A DNA stretch of 64,000 nt from Streptomyces xinghaiensis S187 (GCF_000220705.2 NZ_CP023202.1:4216001-4280000); one strand, 5' to 3'. Shown: positions 36,043 to 47,197, counted from the stretch's first letter. Program-made: numbers and translations. The notes: generated by a model from the sequence alone, not told the origin.

Positions 36043-37017
36043 GTGAGCACGAGCACCGACACCGACGGGCCCGGCCCCCTCCTGGGCCCCGCCGACGTCC
36101 GCGAACTGGCCGCCGCCCTGGGCGTGCGCCCCACCAAGCAGCGCGGCCAGAACTTCGTCATCGACGCCAACACGGTGCGCCGTATCGTCCGGACCGCCGA
36201 AGTGCGGCCCGAGGACACGGTCGTGGAGATCGGCCCGGGGCTGGGATCGCTGACCCTGGCGCTGCTGGAGGCCGCCGACCGCGTGGTGGCGGTCGAGATC
36301 GACGACGTCCTGGCGGCCGCGCTCCCGGCCACCGTCGGCGCACGGCTGCCGGAGCGCGCCGACCGCTTCGCGCTGGTGCACTCGGACGCGATGCGCGTCA
36401 CCGAACTGCCCGGCCCGCCGCCGACGGCCCTGGTGGCCAACCTTCCGTACAACGTCGCGGTGCCCGTTCTGCTGCACATGCTGGAACGCTTCCCCAGCAT
36501 CGAACGCACGCTCGTCATGGTGCAGGCAGAGGTGGCCGACCGGCTCGCCGCGCCGCCGGGCTCCAAGGTGTACGGCGTGCCGTCGGTGAAGGCCGCCTGG
36601 TACGCGACGGTGAAGCGCGCCGGATCCATCGGGCGCAACGTGTTCTGGCCGGCGCCCAACGTCGACTCCGGGCTGGTCTCGCTGGTTCGCCGTGGCGAGC
36701 CGCTGCGGACGGCGGCTGCACGGGAGGACGTGTTCGCGGTCGTGGACGCCGCCTTCGCCCAGCGGCGCAAGACGCTCCGCGCGGCGCTCGCGGGCTGGGC
36801 CGGTTCCGCCGCCGCGGCTGAGGAGGCGCTGGTGGCGGCGGGGGTGTCGCCGCAGGCGCGTGGCGAGTCGCTGACGGTGGAGGAGTTCGCGGCGATCGCG
36901 GAGCACAAGCCCGGACGCGAGCCCGGGACCGCCGCCGCCCCCGGAACCGGGACCGCTGGCCGTACGGGCGGCGGGCGGACCGGCGGGCACGAGACCAGGC
37001 GCCGTCAGCAGCGGTGA
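36043..37017 (+). CDS. rsmA: 16S rRNA (adenine(1518)-N(6)/adenine(1519)-N(6))-dimethyltransferase
   Basis: A 324-residue KsgA-type enzyme that dimethylates A1518 and A1519 in 16S rRNA. QRGQNFVID near residue 35, EIGPGLGSLT (SAM motif I) and the catalytic NLPYNV are all visible. GTG start at 36043. The stop overlaps the ispE start as GTGA, a conserved ksgA-ispE coupling in actinobacteria. The last 35 residues are low complexity. Confidence 0.96.
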   Translation: MSTSTDTDGPGPLLGPADVRELAAALGVRPTKQRGQNFVIDANTVRRIVRTAEVRPEDTVVEIGPGLGSLTLALLEAADRVVAVEIDDVLAAALPATVGARLPERADRFALVHSDAMRVTELPGPPPTALVANLPYNVAVPVLLHMLERFPSIERTLVMVQAEVADRLAAPPGSKVYGVPSVKAAWYATVKRAGSIGRNVFWPAPNVDSGLVSLVRRGEPLRTAAAREDVFAVVDAAFAQRRKTLRAALAGWAGSAAAAEEALVAAGVSPQARGESLTVEEFAAIAEHKPGREPGTAAAPGTGTAGRTGGGRTGGHETRRRQQR

Positions 37018-38132
37018 GCAGCGACGGCAGCGGACCGGACGAACGATACGGAGCACCCCCAGTGACCGGAATCAGCGCGCACGGGCAGCACAGCCCGAGC
37101 AGCCCGCACAGTCCCAGCGGCCAGGGCGGTCAGGGCGGCCCGGCCGCCCGACCGGACCGTGCGGCGGAGCACGGGTCCGTCACCGTCCGCGTACCGGCGA
37201 AGGTGAATGTGCAGCTGGCCGTCGGCGGGCTCCGGCCGGACGGTTTCCACGACCTCGCCAACGTCTTCCTCGCCGTCGGCCTGTACGACGAGATCACGGC
37301 CGTCCCGGCCGGTGCGCCGGGCATCACCGTCACCGTCACCGGCCCGGACGCCGGCCAGGTGCCGCTGGACCGCACCAACCTCGCGGTCCGGGCGGCGGAA
37401 CTCCTGGCCGCCCGCCACGGGACCGAGCCGCGGGTGCGGCTCCACATCGCCAAGGACATCCCCGTCGCCGGCGGCATGGCGGGGGGCAGCGCCGACGCCG
37501 CCGGGGCCCTGCTCGCCTGCGACGCCCTGTGGGGCACCGGGGCGAGCCGCGAGGAACTCCTGGACATCTGCGCGGAGTTGGGCAGCGACGTACCGTTCAG
37601 CCTGCTGGGCGGCGCGGCGCTGGGCCGGGGCCGGGGCGAACAGCTCACCCCGCTGGACGTGGGCGGCGCCTTCCACTGGGTCTTCGCCGTCGCGGACGGC
37701 GGCCTCTCCACCCCGGCCGTCTACCGGGAGTGCGACCGGCTGCGCGAGCTCTCCGGCACGGGCGCCACCGTGACGGACATCCCCGATCCGGAACCGTCCC
37801 GCCCGCTCCTCGACGCCCTGGCCGCCGGGGACGCCGCCGCACTGGCGGACGCCCTCATGGCCGGCGGGGCCGGCAACGACCTCCAGGCCGCGGCACTCTC
37901 GCTGCGCCCCTCCCTGGCGGACACGCTCGCGGCGGGGGCGCGGGCCGGCGCCCTGGCCGGCCTCGTCTCCGGCTCCGGCCCGACCACCGCGTTCCTCGCC
38001 GGGTCGGCCCGCGAGGCGGAGCTCCTGGCCCGTGCCCTGCGCGACTCCGGCACCTGCCGCACCGCCCGCGTCGCCGCGTCCCCGGCCGCCGGAGCGACCT
38101 TGCTCACACCCGCCGCGTACCCGTCCGCGTAG
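37014..38132 (+). CDS. ispE: 4-diphosphocytidyl-2-C-methyl-D-erythritol kinase
   Basis: A 372-residue GHMP kinase of the MEP isoprenoid pathway that phosphorylates CDP-methylerythritol. A 55-residue disordered lead precedes the domain starting VTVRVPAKVNVQL. The GHMP ATP motif is VAGGMAGGSADAAGAL, followed by GSDVPF and the C-terminal GSGPTTAFL. GTGA overlap with ksgA indicates co-translation. Confidence 0.96.
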   Translation: MSSDGSGPDERYGAPPVTGISAHGQHSPSSPHSPSGQGGQGGPAARPDRAAEHGSVTVRVPAKVNVQLAVGGLRPDGFHDLANVFLAVGLYDEITAVPAGAPGITVTVTGPDAGQVPLDRTNLAVRAAELLAARHGTEPRVRLHIAKDIPVAGGMAGGSADAAGALLACDALWGTGASREELLDICAELGSDVPFSLLGGAALGRGRGEQLTPLDVGGAFHWVFAVADGGLSTPAVYRECDRLRELSGTGATVTDIPDPEPSRPLLDALAAGDAAALADALMAGGAGNDLQAAALSLRPSLADTLAAGARAGALAGLVSGSGPTTAFLAGSAREAELLARALRDSGTCRTARVAASPAAGATLLTPAAYPSA

Positions 38133-38270
38133 GGAGCGCGCCGCCCGCGGCCCGCCGTGCTCCGCGCCCGCGGGGTTGTCCACGGCCCGTCCGGCCGGTC
38201 CGCCCGCGGCGACTACCCTGGAAGGCACCCACACGGACGCCGCCCAGCGCGGCGTGGAATCAGGAGCGGA

Positions 38271-40091
38271 ATGGCCACGAACCTCGTCAATCTGGAAGCC
38301 GTCGGAAAGGTGTACGGCACCCGTGCGCTGCTCGACGGCGTCTCCCTCGGCGTCAACGAGGGAGACCGGATCGGCGTCGTCGGCCGCAACGGTGACGGCA
38401 AGACCACCCTCGTCCGCATCCTCGCCAAGCTGGAGACCCCCGACGACGGCCGGGTCACCCACGCGGGCGGTCTCCGCCTCGGCGTGCTGACGCAGCACGA
38501 CTCGCTCGACCCGGCGGCCACCGTCCGCCAGGAAGTCATCGGCGACCTCGCCGACCACGAGTGGGCGGGCAACGCGCGGATCCGCGACATCATCACCGGC
38601 CTCTTCGGCGGTCTGGACATGCCGGGCTTCCCGCAGGGCCCGGACACGGTCATCGGCCCGCTCTCCGGCGGCGAGCGCCGCCGGATCGCCCTCGCCAAGC
38701 TCCTCATCGCCGAACAGGACCTGATCGTCCTCGACGAGCCGACGAACCACCTCGACGTCGAGGGGATCTCCTGGCTCGCCGGCCACCTCCGGGCCCGCCG
38801 CTCCGCCCTGGTCGTCGTCACCCACGACCGCTGGTTCCTCGACCAGGTCGCCACCCGCATGTGGGACGTCCAGCGCGGCGCCGTCCACGAGTACGAGGGC
38901 GGCTACTCCGACTACGTCTTCGCCCGGGCCGAGCGGGAGAGGATCGCCGCCACCGAGGAGACCAAGCGGCAGAACCTGATGCGCAAGGAGCTGGCGTGGC
39001 TGCGCCGCGGCGCCCCGGCCCGCACGAGCAAGCCGCGGTTCCGGATCGAGGCGGCCAACGAGCTGATCGCGGACGTGCCGCCGCCGCGCGACACCGCGGA
39101 GCTGATGAAGTTCGCCAACTCCCGCCTCGGCAAGACGGTGTTCGAACTGGAGGACGTGACCGTACGGGCCGGTGAGAAGGAGCTGCTGAAACACCTCACC
39201 TGGCAGCTCGGCCCGGGCGACCGCGTCGGCCTGGTCGGCGTGAACGGCGCGGGCAAGACGTCGCTGCTGCGGGCGCTGGCCGAGGCCGCGTACAGCGGGG
39301 GCGAGCGGCAGCCCGCGGCCGGGAGGATCAAGGTCGGCAGGACGGTCAAGCTCGCCCATCTCTCCCAGGAGGTCGCCGAACTCGACCGCGGCTGGCGGGT
39401 GCTGGAGGCCGTCGAGCGGATCCGGCAGCGGGTCGACCTCGGCAAGGGCCGCGAGATGACCGCCTCGCAGCTCTGCGAGAAGTTCGGCTTCACCAAGGAG
39501 AAGCAGTGGACGCCGGTCGCCGACCTCTCCGGTGGTGAGCGCCGCCGTCTGCAGATCCTGCGGCTGCTCATGGACGAGCCCAACGTCCTGTTCCTCGACG
39601 AGCCGACCAACGACCTCGACATCGAGACGCTGACCCAGCTGGAGGACCTGCTCGACGGCTGGCCCGGCTCCCTGGTGGTCATCAGCCACGACCGGTACTT
39701 CCTGGAGCGCACCACGGACCGCGTCATGGCCCTGCTCGGTGACGCCACGCTGCGGATGCTGCCGCGCGGCATCGACGAGTACCTGGAACGCCGGCAGCGG
39801 GTCCTCGCGCAGGACAAGGCGTCCGCCCCGGCCGCCGCGCCCTCGGCGGCACGGCAGAAGACGCCGGGCGGAGCCGGTGCCAAGGACGCCCGTGCCGCGA
39901 AGAAGGATCTCCAGCGCATCGAACGCCGGCTCGACCGCATCGGCGAACAGGAGTCCGGGCTGCACGCCCAGATCGCGGAGCACGCCACGGACTTCGAGAA
40001 AGTGGCGAAGCTCGACGCGGAGCTCCGCGAACTCGTCGCGGAACGCGAAGAGTTGGAGACCCGCTGGCTGGAACTCGCCGACGGGGTCTGA
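38271..40091 (+). CDS. ABC-F family ATPase, Uup-like
   Basis: A 606-residue soluble protein with two fused ABC domains and no TM segments. Walker A motifs are GRNGDGKTT and GVNGAGKT; both halves have LSGGERRR and LDEPTNHLD/LDEPTNDLD. The inter-domain linker lacks a long PtIM arm. The C-terminus (residues about 530-606) is a basic linker plus coiled coil, as in Uup. Such proteins act on ribosomes or DNA structures; antibiotic protection is possible but there is no direct sign. ATG 38271 has CAGGAG upstream; a TACCCT -10-like box lies at about 38213. Confidence 0.92.
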   Translation: MATNLVNLEAVGKVYGTRALLDGVSLGVNEGDRIGVVGRNGDGKTTLVRILAKLETPDDGRVTHAGGLRLGVLTQHDSLDPAATVRQEVIGDLADHEWAGNARIRDIITGLFGGLDMPGFPQGPDTVIGPLSGGERRRIALAKLLIAEQDLIVLDEPTNHLDVEGISWLAGHLRARRSALVVVTHDRWFLDQVATRMWDVQRGAVHEYEGGYSDYVFARAERERIAATEETKRQNLMRKELAWLRRGAPARTSKPRFRIEAANELIADVPPPRDTAELMKFANSRLGKTVFELEDVTVRAGEKELLKHLTWQLGPGDRVGLVGVNGAGKTSLLRALAEAAYSGGERQPAAGRIKVGRTVKLAHLSQEVAELDRGWRVLEAVERIRQRVDLGKGREMTASQLCEKFGFTKEKQWTPVADLSGGERRRLQILRLLMDEPNVLFLDEPTNDLDIETLTQLEDLLDGWPGSLVVISHDRYFLERTTDRVMALLGDATLRMLPRGIDEYLERRQRVLAQDKASAPAAAPSAARQKTPGGAGAKDARAAKKDLQRIERRLDRIGEQESGLHAQIAEHATDFEKVAKLDAELRELVAEREELETRWLELADGV

Positions 40092-40117
40092 GCCGGCCCC
40101 GCCGGGGGCGGAGGCGG

Positions 40118-40146
40118 CGGCCCGGCAACAAGCGCGTCACGGGCCG
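40118..40146 (+). terminator. Possible hairpin after ABC-F gene
   Basis: CGGCCCG with CGGGCCG form a 7-bp stem with a 15-nt loop, 27 bp after the ABC-F stop. A second small hairpin CCTGCC-ctt-GGCAGG lies at 40221-40235. Moderate support. Confidence 0.4.
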
Positions 40147-40338
40147 GTCTCAGCTGTTCGATAGCCGGGAAAGCGGCCGCTGCGCCGTTCGAACCGGGTG
40201 ATACAAAGAGCCTTGCTCGCCCTGCCCTTGGCAGGCGGGCCTCGTGTCCGATTCGCTCCGTTCCGGAGAGCTTCACGCCCACCGGTGACGCGGGGGAGAC
40301 CGATATCGGGCCATGTGCCCGCGTGAAGAGGAAAACTG

Positions 40339-42450
40339 ATGTCGCAGCCGCCGCAACCGCCCAATCAGCCCCCCTCCGGTCCGCCCGGGGGCGACTCCCA
40401 CTCCGATGCCGACGGGCAGGCCCAGGGCCAGGGCGGCGGCTTCGGCCCGCCTCCGGCACCTCCGTCCGGTTCCGGCCCCGCCGAGCCGGATCCCGCGGAT
40501 TCGTCACGGCAGGACCCCGCCGAGTCCGACTCCGCCCAGGCCGGTCCGGCCCAGCCCGATTCCGCGCAGCCCGGTCCGGCCAAGCCGGATCTGGCGAAGC
40601 GGGAGGCGCCGGGAACGGAGCCGTCCCAGCCCGCCGGGGAGCCTCCCCGGCCTTCTGGTCAGCCCCCGCAGGCACCGCCGGCCGGTCAGCCCCCGCAGGC
40701 ACCGCCGGCCCCGGCCGGACCGCCGCCCGCCGGGGGCTTCGGCGCACCGGTCCCGCCGCCCCCGGGGCAGCAGCCGGGCTACGGCTATCCCCAGCAGCCC
40801 CCGGGAGCGCAGCCGGGGTACGGCTACCCGCAGCAGCCCCCGGCCCAGCCCGGCTACGGCTACCCGGGCCAGCCGCCGTACGGTCAGCCGGGCCAGCCCG
40901 GTCAGCCGCCGTATGGTCAGCCCGGCCAGCCCTATGGCCAGCCCGGCCAGCCGCCCTACGGCCAGCAGCAGTACGCCATGTACCCGCCCACCGGCCCGAT
41001 GCCCGCCGCGGGCATGCCGCAGGGCGGCGGCCAGGGCAGCAAGCAGCGCATGATGATCATCGTCGCCGCGGCCGTCGCCGTGCTGCTGATCATCGGCGGC
41101 GGTGTCTTCTTCGCGGCCTCCGGCGACGACGACGGCGACGGCAAGAAGGACACGGCCGGGAACTCCTCGGACGGCACCGGCGGGGACGACGGCAGCGGCG
41201 GTGACGGCAGCGGCGGCGAGAAGCCCGCGAAGACCGACGCCGAACTGCTTTTCTCCGTCGACAAGCCCAAGCTCACGGATGTCACCAAGGTCGACGGCCT
41301 CTGGGTGACCGACAAGGCCTTCGCCAAGGGCTCGCTCAACTCCGTGGTCGGCTACAACAAGGCCGACGGCAAGGAGAAGTGGACCCTGGAGCTGGCCGGC
41401 CAGATCTGCTGGGGTTCCAAGCACACCAGCGAGGACGGCAAGGCGGCGGTTCTCTTCCAGGACGGCAAGGTCGGCAGCGACGGCCGCGTCCAGCCGTGCA
41501 GCCGGGTCGCCGCGTTCGACGTCAACACCGGCAAGAAGCTGTGGGAGAAGCAGGTTTCGCTCGGTGACGAGAACGTGCGCTTCTCCGAGGTGACGGTCGG
41601 CCCGGACGTGGTGGCGGCAGGCGGCCTCTACGGCGGCGCGGCGTGGAAGCTCGACAGCGGCAAGGAGCTGTGGCGCCCCGACCAGACCTCCGACTGCGAG
41701 GACGCCGGCTACGGCGGCGGCACCGGGCTGGTCGCGGTGCGCAAGTGCGGCAGCTACGACTCCCCGAAGATCGAGGTGCAGAAGCTCGACCCGTCCTCCG
41801 GCAAGCCGCAGTTCTCGTACGACGTGCCCGAAGGCATCGACTATGTGCACGTCATCTCCACCGAACCCCTGGTGATCGGCGTCGACGCGGGCGGTGCCGT
41901 CGGCACGTCCGACATCATCGCGATCGACGACAAGGGCAAGATGCGCAGCCGTATCTCCACGGAGAACGGCAAGTACACCGTCCGCTGCAGCGCCGTCGAG
42001 GTCGAGGACTGCAAGATGGTCGCCGTCGACGAGGACTCCCTCTACATGGGCACGGAGGAGCACGAGAGCCAGGAGGAGGACTACGGGCGGACCAACGAGA
42101 TCGTCGCCTTCGACCTGGACACCGGCAAGGCGAGGGGCAAGGCGGAGGCCGGCGGACGCCGTGTCATGACGCCGCTCCAGATGGAGGGCGACACGCTCCT
42201 GGCCTACATGGAGCCGACCTACGACCAGGGCGGCCAGGTGATGGCCATCGACCCGAAGACGCTGAAGAGCACGGTCTATCTGAAGAACCCGAAGGACTCC
42301 ATCGAGACGGAGTCCAGCTACCGGCCGTCGCTGAACGTCCGGCTGCTCTACGAGGGCGGGCGGCTCTACATGGGCCAGACGCTCATGTCGGAGCGGAGCT
42401 CCTCCCTGGACCGGAAGGAATACCTGCTGGTGGTCTTCGGCAGCGAGTGA
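40339..42450 (+). CDS. Membrane-anchored PQQ-like beta-propeller protein
   Basis: A 703-residue protein. Residues 1-230 are a cytoplasmic Pro/Gln/Gly-rich domain with QPGYGYPQQP-type repeats. One TM helix (IIVAAAVAVLLIIGGGVFFAA, near residue 240) follows, then an Asp/Gly-rich linker and an extracytoplasmic beta-propeller with several DxxTGKxLWE-like blades (FDVNTGKKLWEKQ, LDSGKELWRP, FDLDTGKARG). Such domains bind quinone cofactors or act as scaffolds; here the tryptophan-docking motifs suggest a scaffold. GAAGAGG precedes the ATG. It stands alone between the ABC-F gene and a LuxR regulator. Confidence 0.85.
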   Translation: MSQPPQPPNQPPSGPPGGDSHSDADGQAQGQGGGFGPPPAPPSGSGPAEPDPADSSRQDPAESDSAQAGPAQPDSAQPGPAKPDLAKREAPGTEPSQPAGEPPRPSGQPPQAPPAGQPPQAPPAPAGPPPAGGFGAPVPPPPGQQPGYGYPQQPPGAQPGYGYPQQPPAQPGYGYPGQPPYGQPGQPGQPPYGQPGQPYGQPGQPPYGQQQYAMYPPTGPMPAAGMPQGGGQGSKQRMMIIVAAAVAVLLIIGGGVFFAASGDDDGDGKKDTAGNSSDGTGGDDGSGGDGSGGEKPAKTDAELLFSVDKPKLTDVTKVDGLWVTDKAFAKGSLNSVVGYNKADGKEKWTLELAGQICWGSKHTSEDGKAAVLFQDGKVGSDGRVQPCSRVAAFDVNTGKKLWEKQVSLGDENVRFSEVTVGPDVVAAGGLYGGAAWKLDSGKELWRPDQTSDCEDAGYGGGTGLVAVRKCGSYDSPKIEVQKLDPSSGKPQFSYDVPEGIDYVHVISTEPLVIGVDAGGAVGTSDIIAIDDKGKMRSRISTENGKYTVRCSAVEVEDCKMVAVDEDSLYMGTEEHESQEEDYGRTNEIVAFDLDTGKARGKAEAGGRRVMTPLQMEGDTLLAYMEPTYDQGGQVMAIDPKTLKSTVYLKNPKDSIETESSYRPSLNVRLLYEGGRLYMGQTLMSERSSSLDRKEYLLVVFGSE

Positions 42451-42478
42451 TCCCGCTGTTCCGCCTCAGCGGCGGGCG

Positions 42479-42523
42479 GAAGGGCCCGGCCGGCACGTAT
42501 GACGCGTGCCCGCCGGGCCCTTC
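42479..42523 (+). terminator. Hairpin terminator after beta-propeller gene
   Basis: A 12-bp outer stem GAAGGGCCCGGC / GCCGGGCCCTTC encloses an inner GGCACG/CGTGCC stem; 28 bp after the stop codon. Strong structure. Confidence 0.85.
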
Positions 42524-42765
42524 GGCTTCTCGTCCGGCCTCGCGCGGACCCTGCGCGGCCCGTCCGCGGGCCTGCTGCCGCCCGTCCGCGGCTCCGTCGC
42601 CGAACGATCTTCCTCTGACCGAGCCTGACGCAATCCAGTCCCGAATTGACTGGTATTCCGGCGTTCCATGGCGCTTTTCCCAGGTAAGGGGCGCGTGAGG
42701 CCGCGCAAACGTGTAGCTTCCCCGTCCAAGGGAGCCCGGGGGCTTCGGGGATGGGGGAGGAGCTC
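42524..42765. promoter_or_regulatory. Upstream region of orphan LuxR regulator with inverted repeat
   Basis: No gene. It contains a perfect inverted repeat CCAGTC-N7-GACTGG at 42635-42653, about 110 bp before the regulator start; TTGACT (42646-42651) inside it could be a -35 element. GGGGGAGGAG at 42753-42762 is the ribosome site that favours ATG 42766. Confidence 0.5.
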
Positions 42766-43446
42766 ATGGGCGTGCGGCTCATCGTGGTCGATGACCACCG
42801 TCTGCTCGCCGAGGCGTTGGCCTCGGCTCTCAAACTGCGTGGCCACCGCGTGCTGGCCGCCGCGGCGCCGGGTGCCGGGGCGGCGGACCTGGTGGTGAGC
42901 AGGGCGCCGGAGGTGTGCCTGCTGGGCACCGCGGCTCCGGAGGAACCCGGCGCGTTCGAGCCGGTGGTGCGGATCAGGCGGGAGCGGCCGCAGGTGGCGG
43001 TGGTCGTGCTGGGCCCGGTGCCGAACCCGCGCGGCATAGCGGCGGCCTTCGCGGCCGGCGCCTCCGGTTACGTACGGCAGGACGAGCGCATCGAGGGCGT
43101 GGAACGCGCCATGGTGAAGGCCCGCGCGGGCGAGGCGGCGGTGGCGCCGCAACTGCTCCAGGGCGCGTTCGCGGAACTCCTCAACCCCGCCGCCCAGCCG
43201 GACGACGAGGCGACGCGGCTGCTGCGCATCCTGACGCCTCGTGAGGTCGAGGTGCTGATGCGGGTCGCGGAGGGCGAGGACACCCGGGTGATCGCGGCGG
43301 GCATGGGGATAGCGCCCAGCACCGCCCGCACCCATGTGCAGCGGGTGCTGATGAAGCTGGGCGTCGGCTCCCGGCTGGAGGCGGCGGCGCTGGCCGCCCG
43401 TACGGGACTGCTGGACCGGGCGGCGGACCGGCAGGACCAGGACTGA
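42766..43446 (+). CDS. LuxR-family regulator with degenerate receiver domain
   Basis: A 226-residue orphan NarL/FixJ-type regulator. The receiver domain keeps the acidic pair (VVDDH, Asp9-Asp10), but the phosphoacceptor position is Gly54 (PEVCLLGT), the conserved Ser/Thr is Gly83, and the conserved Lys is Gln105 (GYVRQD). The C-terminal LuxR HTH is intact (LTPREVEVLMRVAEGEDTRVIAAGMGIAPSTARTHVQRVLMKLGV). No sensor kinase is adjacent. It should work without classical phosphorylation, perhaps through a ligand or by constitutive dimerisation. It lies just upstream of galTEK, on the same strand. Confidence 0.88.
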   Translation: MGVRLIVVDDHRLLAEALASALKLRGHRVLAAAAPGAGAADLVVSRAPEVCLLGTAAPEEPGAFEPVVRIRRERPQVAVVVLGPVPNPRGIAAAFAAGASGYVRQDERIEGVERAMVKARAGEAAVAPQLLQGAFAELLNPAAQPDDEATRLLRILTPREVEVLMRVAEGEDTRVIAAGMGIAPSTARTHVQRVLMKLGVGSRLEAAALAARTGLLDRAADRQDQD

Positions 43447-43619
43447 ACCCGGCGGCCCGGGCGCGGGCCACGGGGACACCGCCGGAAGCGCGGAGCCCGG
43501 AAGCCCGGAACCCGGCCCGCCAGGGGCCGGCGAAAGCCGGCCGCAGGAAGCCGCGGAACCCTCGGCGGCGGCCGCTCATCCACCGCGCCCGGGGCGCGGG
43601 CGCACACTCCCGACCGCAT

Positions 43620-43695
43620 CCTCGTTTTCTTCTGCGCTGTTGTGTTGGATTATGTTTGCTATCGTTCTGCTGGGAGAACATCGCTAGGAGCCTCG
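43620..43695 (+). promoter_or_regulatory. AT-rich promoter region of the gal operon
   Basis: Relative to its surroundings this stretch is very AT-rich (CTGTTGTGTTGGATTATG, about 43637-43654, then TATCGT at 43660). TTGTGT/TTGGAT and TATGTT/TATCGT are candidate hexamers, but no single pair has ideal spacing. AGGAG at 43686-43690, 5 nt before GTG 43696, sets the galT start. Confidence 0.5.
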
Positions 43696-44769
43696 GTGAA
43701 GAAGACGGTGACGAAGCTCGCGGACGGCCGCGAGCTGATCTACTACGACGGCGACGGCACGGCCGGCAGTGCCCGCGCCCCGCGCGACGCCGCCGACCGG
43801 CGGCCGCTCGGCTCCGTCGCCACCGCGTCGGAGATCCGCCGCGATCCCCTCCTCGGTGACTCCGTCGTCATCGCCTCCCACCGGCAGGGCCGCACCTACC
43901 ACCCGCCGGCCGACGCCTGCCCGCTCTGCCCCTCCCGCGAGGACCGGCTCACCGAGATACCCGCCGCCGACTACGACGTCGCCGTGTTCGAGAACCGCTT
44001 CCCCTCCCTCACCGGCGACGCGGGCCGCTGCGAGGTGGTCTGCTTCACCGCCGACCACGATGCATCCTTCGCCGATCTCACCGAGGACCGCGCCCGGCTC
44101 GTCCTGGACGCCTGGACGGACCGCACCGCCGAACTGTCCCGGCACCCCGGCGTCGAGCAGATCTACTGCTTCGAGAACCGGGGCCGCGAGATCGGCGTCA
44201 CCCTGGGCCACCCGCACGGCCAGATCTACGCCTATCCCTTCACCACCCCGCACACCGAACGCGTCCTCCGCTCGCTCGCCGCCCACCGCGAGCGCACCGG
44301 CGGCAACCTGTTCGACGACACCGTCGCGGATGAACGCAAGGACGGCAGCCGCGTCGTCGTCGAGGGCGAGCACTGGACGGCCTTCGTGCCGTACGCCGCG
44401 CACTGGCCGTACGAGGTGCACCTCTACCCCCGCCGGCGGGTGCCCGACCTGCCCGCGCTCGGCGAGCAGGCCCGTGCCGAGTTCCCGCGGATCTATCTGG
44501 ACCTGCTGCGCCGCTTCGACCGGGTGTTCGGCCCGGACGAGCCGCCCACCCCGTACATCTCCGGCTGGCACCAGGCACCGCTGCGCGGATGGGGGGAACG
44601 CCCCGTGGAACGCGAGGAGTTCGCGCTCCACCTCGAGCTCTTCACCATCCGCCGCACTTCCGGCAAGCTGAAGTTCCTCGCGGGTTCCGAGTCCGGCATG
44701 AGGGTGTTCATCAACGATGTGCCGCCGGAGACGGCGGCGGCACGGCTGCGTGAGGTGGCGGACGAGTGA
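43696..44769 (+). CDS. galT: Galactose-1-phosphate uridylyltransferase
   Basis: A 357-residue Leloir pathway enzyme that exchanges UMP between UDP-glucose and galactose-1-phosphate. The HIT-type active site GHPHGQIYAYPF with the nucleophilic His is present, as are CPLCPS (metal/structural Cys) and the C-terminal SGWHQAP segment. GTG 43696 has AGGAG 5 nt upstream. The stop overlaps the galE start (GTGA). Confidence 0.95.
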   Translation: MKKTVTKLADGRELIYYDGDGTAGSARAPRDAADRRPLGSVATASEIRRDPLLGDSVVIASHRQGRTYHPPADACPLCPSREDRLTEIPAADYDVAVFENRFPSLTGDAGRCEVVCFTADHDASFADLTEDRARLVLDAWTDRTAELSRHPGVEQIYCFENRGREIGVTLGHPHGQIYAYPFTTPHTERVLRSLAAHRERTGGNLFDDTVADERKDGSRVVVEGEHWTAFVPYAAHWPYEVHLYPRRRVPDLPALGEQARAEFPRIYLDLLRRFDRVFGPDEPPTPYISGWHQAPLRGWGERPVEREEFALHLELFTIRRTSGKLKFLAGSESGMRVFINDVPPETAAARLREVADE

Positions 44770-45922
44770 ACGGGAGCGGGATCGTGAACGGAAGCGGGGA
44801 CGGAAGCGGACGCGGGGACGAGAGTGCGGCCGGGCGGCCCGGCGGCGCCACCGGCGGGGAACCGGGCGGCGGGCGGAAGTACCTCGTCACCGGCGGAGCC
44901 GGCTACGTCGGCAGTGTCGTCGCGGCGCATCTGCTCGACGCCGGCCACCGGGTGACCGTGCTGGACGACCTGTCCACCGGACACCGCGAAGCGGTCCCGG
45001 CGGGCGCGGAGTTCATCGAGGGCCGCGTCCAGGAGCTGACCTCGCCGGCCGGCGCGGGCCGGATCGACGGCTCGTACGACGGTGTGCTGCACTTCGCCGC
45101 GTTCTCGCAGGTCGGGGAGTCCGTGGCGGACCCGGAGAAGTACTGGCGCAACAACGTCGGCGGGACCATGGAGCTCCTCGCCGCGATGCGCGCCGCCGGA
45201 GTGCGCCGGCTCGTCTTCTCGTCCACCGCCGCCACCTACGGCGACCCGGAGTCCGTACCCGTCGCCGAGACCGACGCCACCGCGCCCACCAGCCCCTACG
45301 GCGCGTCCAAGCTCGCGGTCGACCACATGATCGGCGGCGAGTGCGCCGCCCACGGCCTCGCCGCCGTCTCGTTGCGCTACTTCAACGTCGCGGGTGCCCA
45401 CCGGTCCGCCGGCGGCTCCCTCCACGGCGAGCTGCACGACCCCGAGTCCCATCTCATCCCGCTGGTGCTGCAGGTCGCGCTCGGCCGGCGGGAGGCCGTC
45501 TCCGTCTACGGCGACGACTACCCGACGCCGGACGGCACCTGCGTCCGCGACTACATCCACGTCTCCGACCTCGCCGAGGCGCACCTCCTCGCCCTGGACG
45601 GCGCCGCCCCGGGTGAGCACCTGATCTGCAACCTCGGCAACGGCAACGGCTTCTCCGTCCGGGAGGTGATCGAGACCGTCCGCCGGGTCACCGGCCACCC
45701 GGTGCCCGAGAACGCCGCCCCCCGCCGCCCGGGCGACCCGGCCGTGCTCGTCGCCTCCGCGGAGCGCGCCCGGACCCGCCTGGGCTGGAAGCCCGCGCGC
45801 CCCGGGCTGGCCGACATCGTCCGGGACGCCTGGGAGTTCGCCCTGGCCCGGAACGGCGGCGCGGGGAAGGCTCCGTCGGAGCACGGGACGACGGAGCACG
45901 AGAGCGGAAGAACGGCGGAAGC

Positions 45923-45926
<4 letters not shown>
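44766..45926 (+). CDS. galE: UDP-glucose 4-epimerase
   Basis: A 386-residue extended SDR that interconverts UDP-galactose and UDP-glucose. A Gly/Ser-rich lead of about 36 residues precedes the NAD motif VTGGAGYVGS; SSTAATYG supplies the catalytic Ser/Thr and YGASK the Tyr/Lys pair. GTGA overlaps at both ends tie it to galT and galK. The start could also be the GTG at 44784, which would shorten the disordered lead. Confidence 0.95.
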
Positions 45927-47182
<1,256 letters not shown>

Positions 47183-47197
47183 ACCGGCCGTCCGGCG

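Noticed and set aside
40180..40200. GTTCGAACC resembling a tRNA T-loop after the ABC-F gene
   Set aside because: The flanking 5-nt segments are not complementary, and no acceptor, D or anticodon stem can be drawn.
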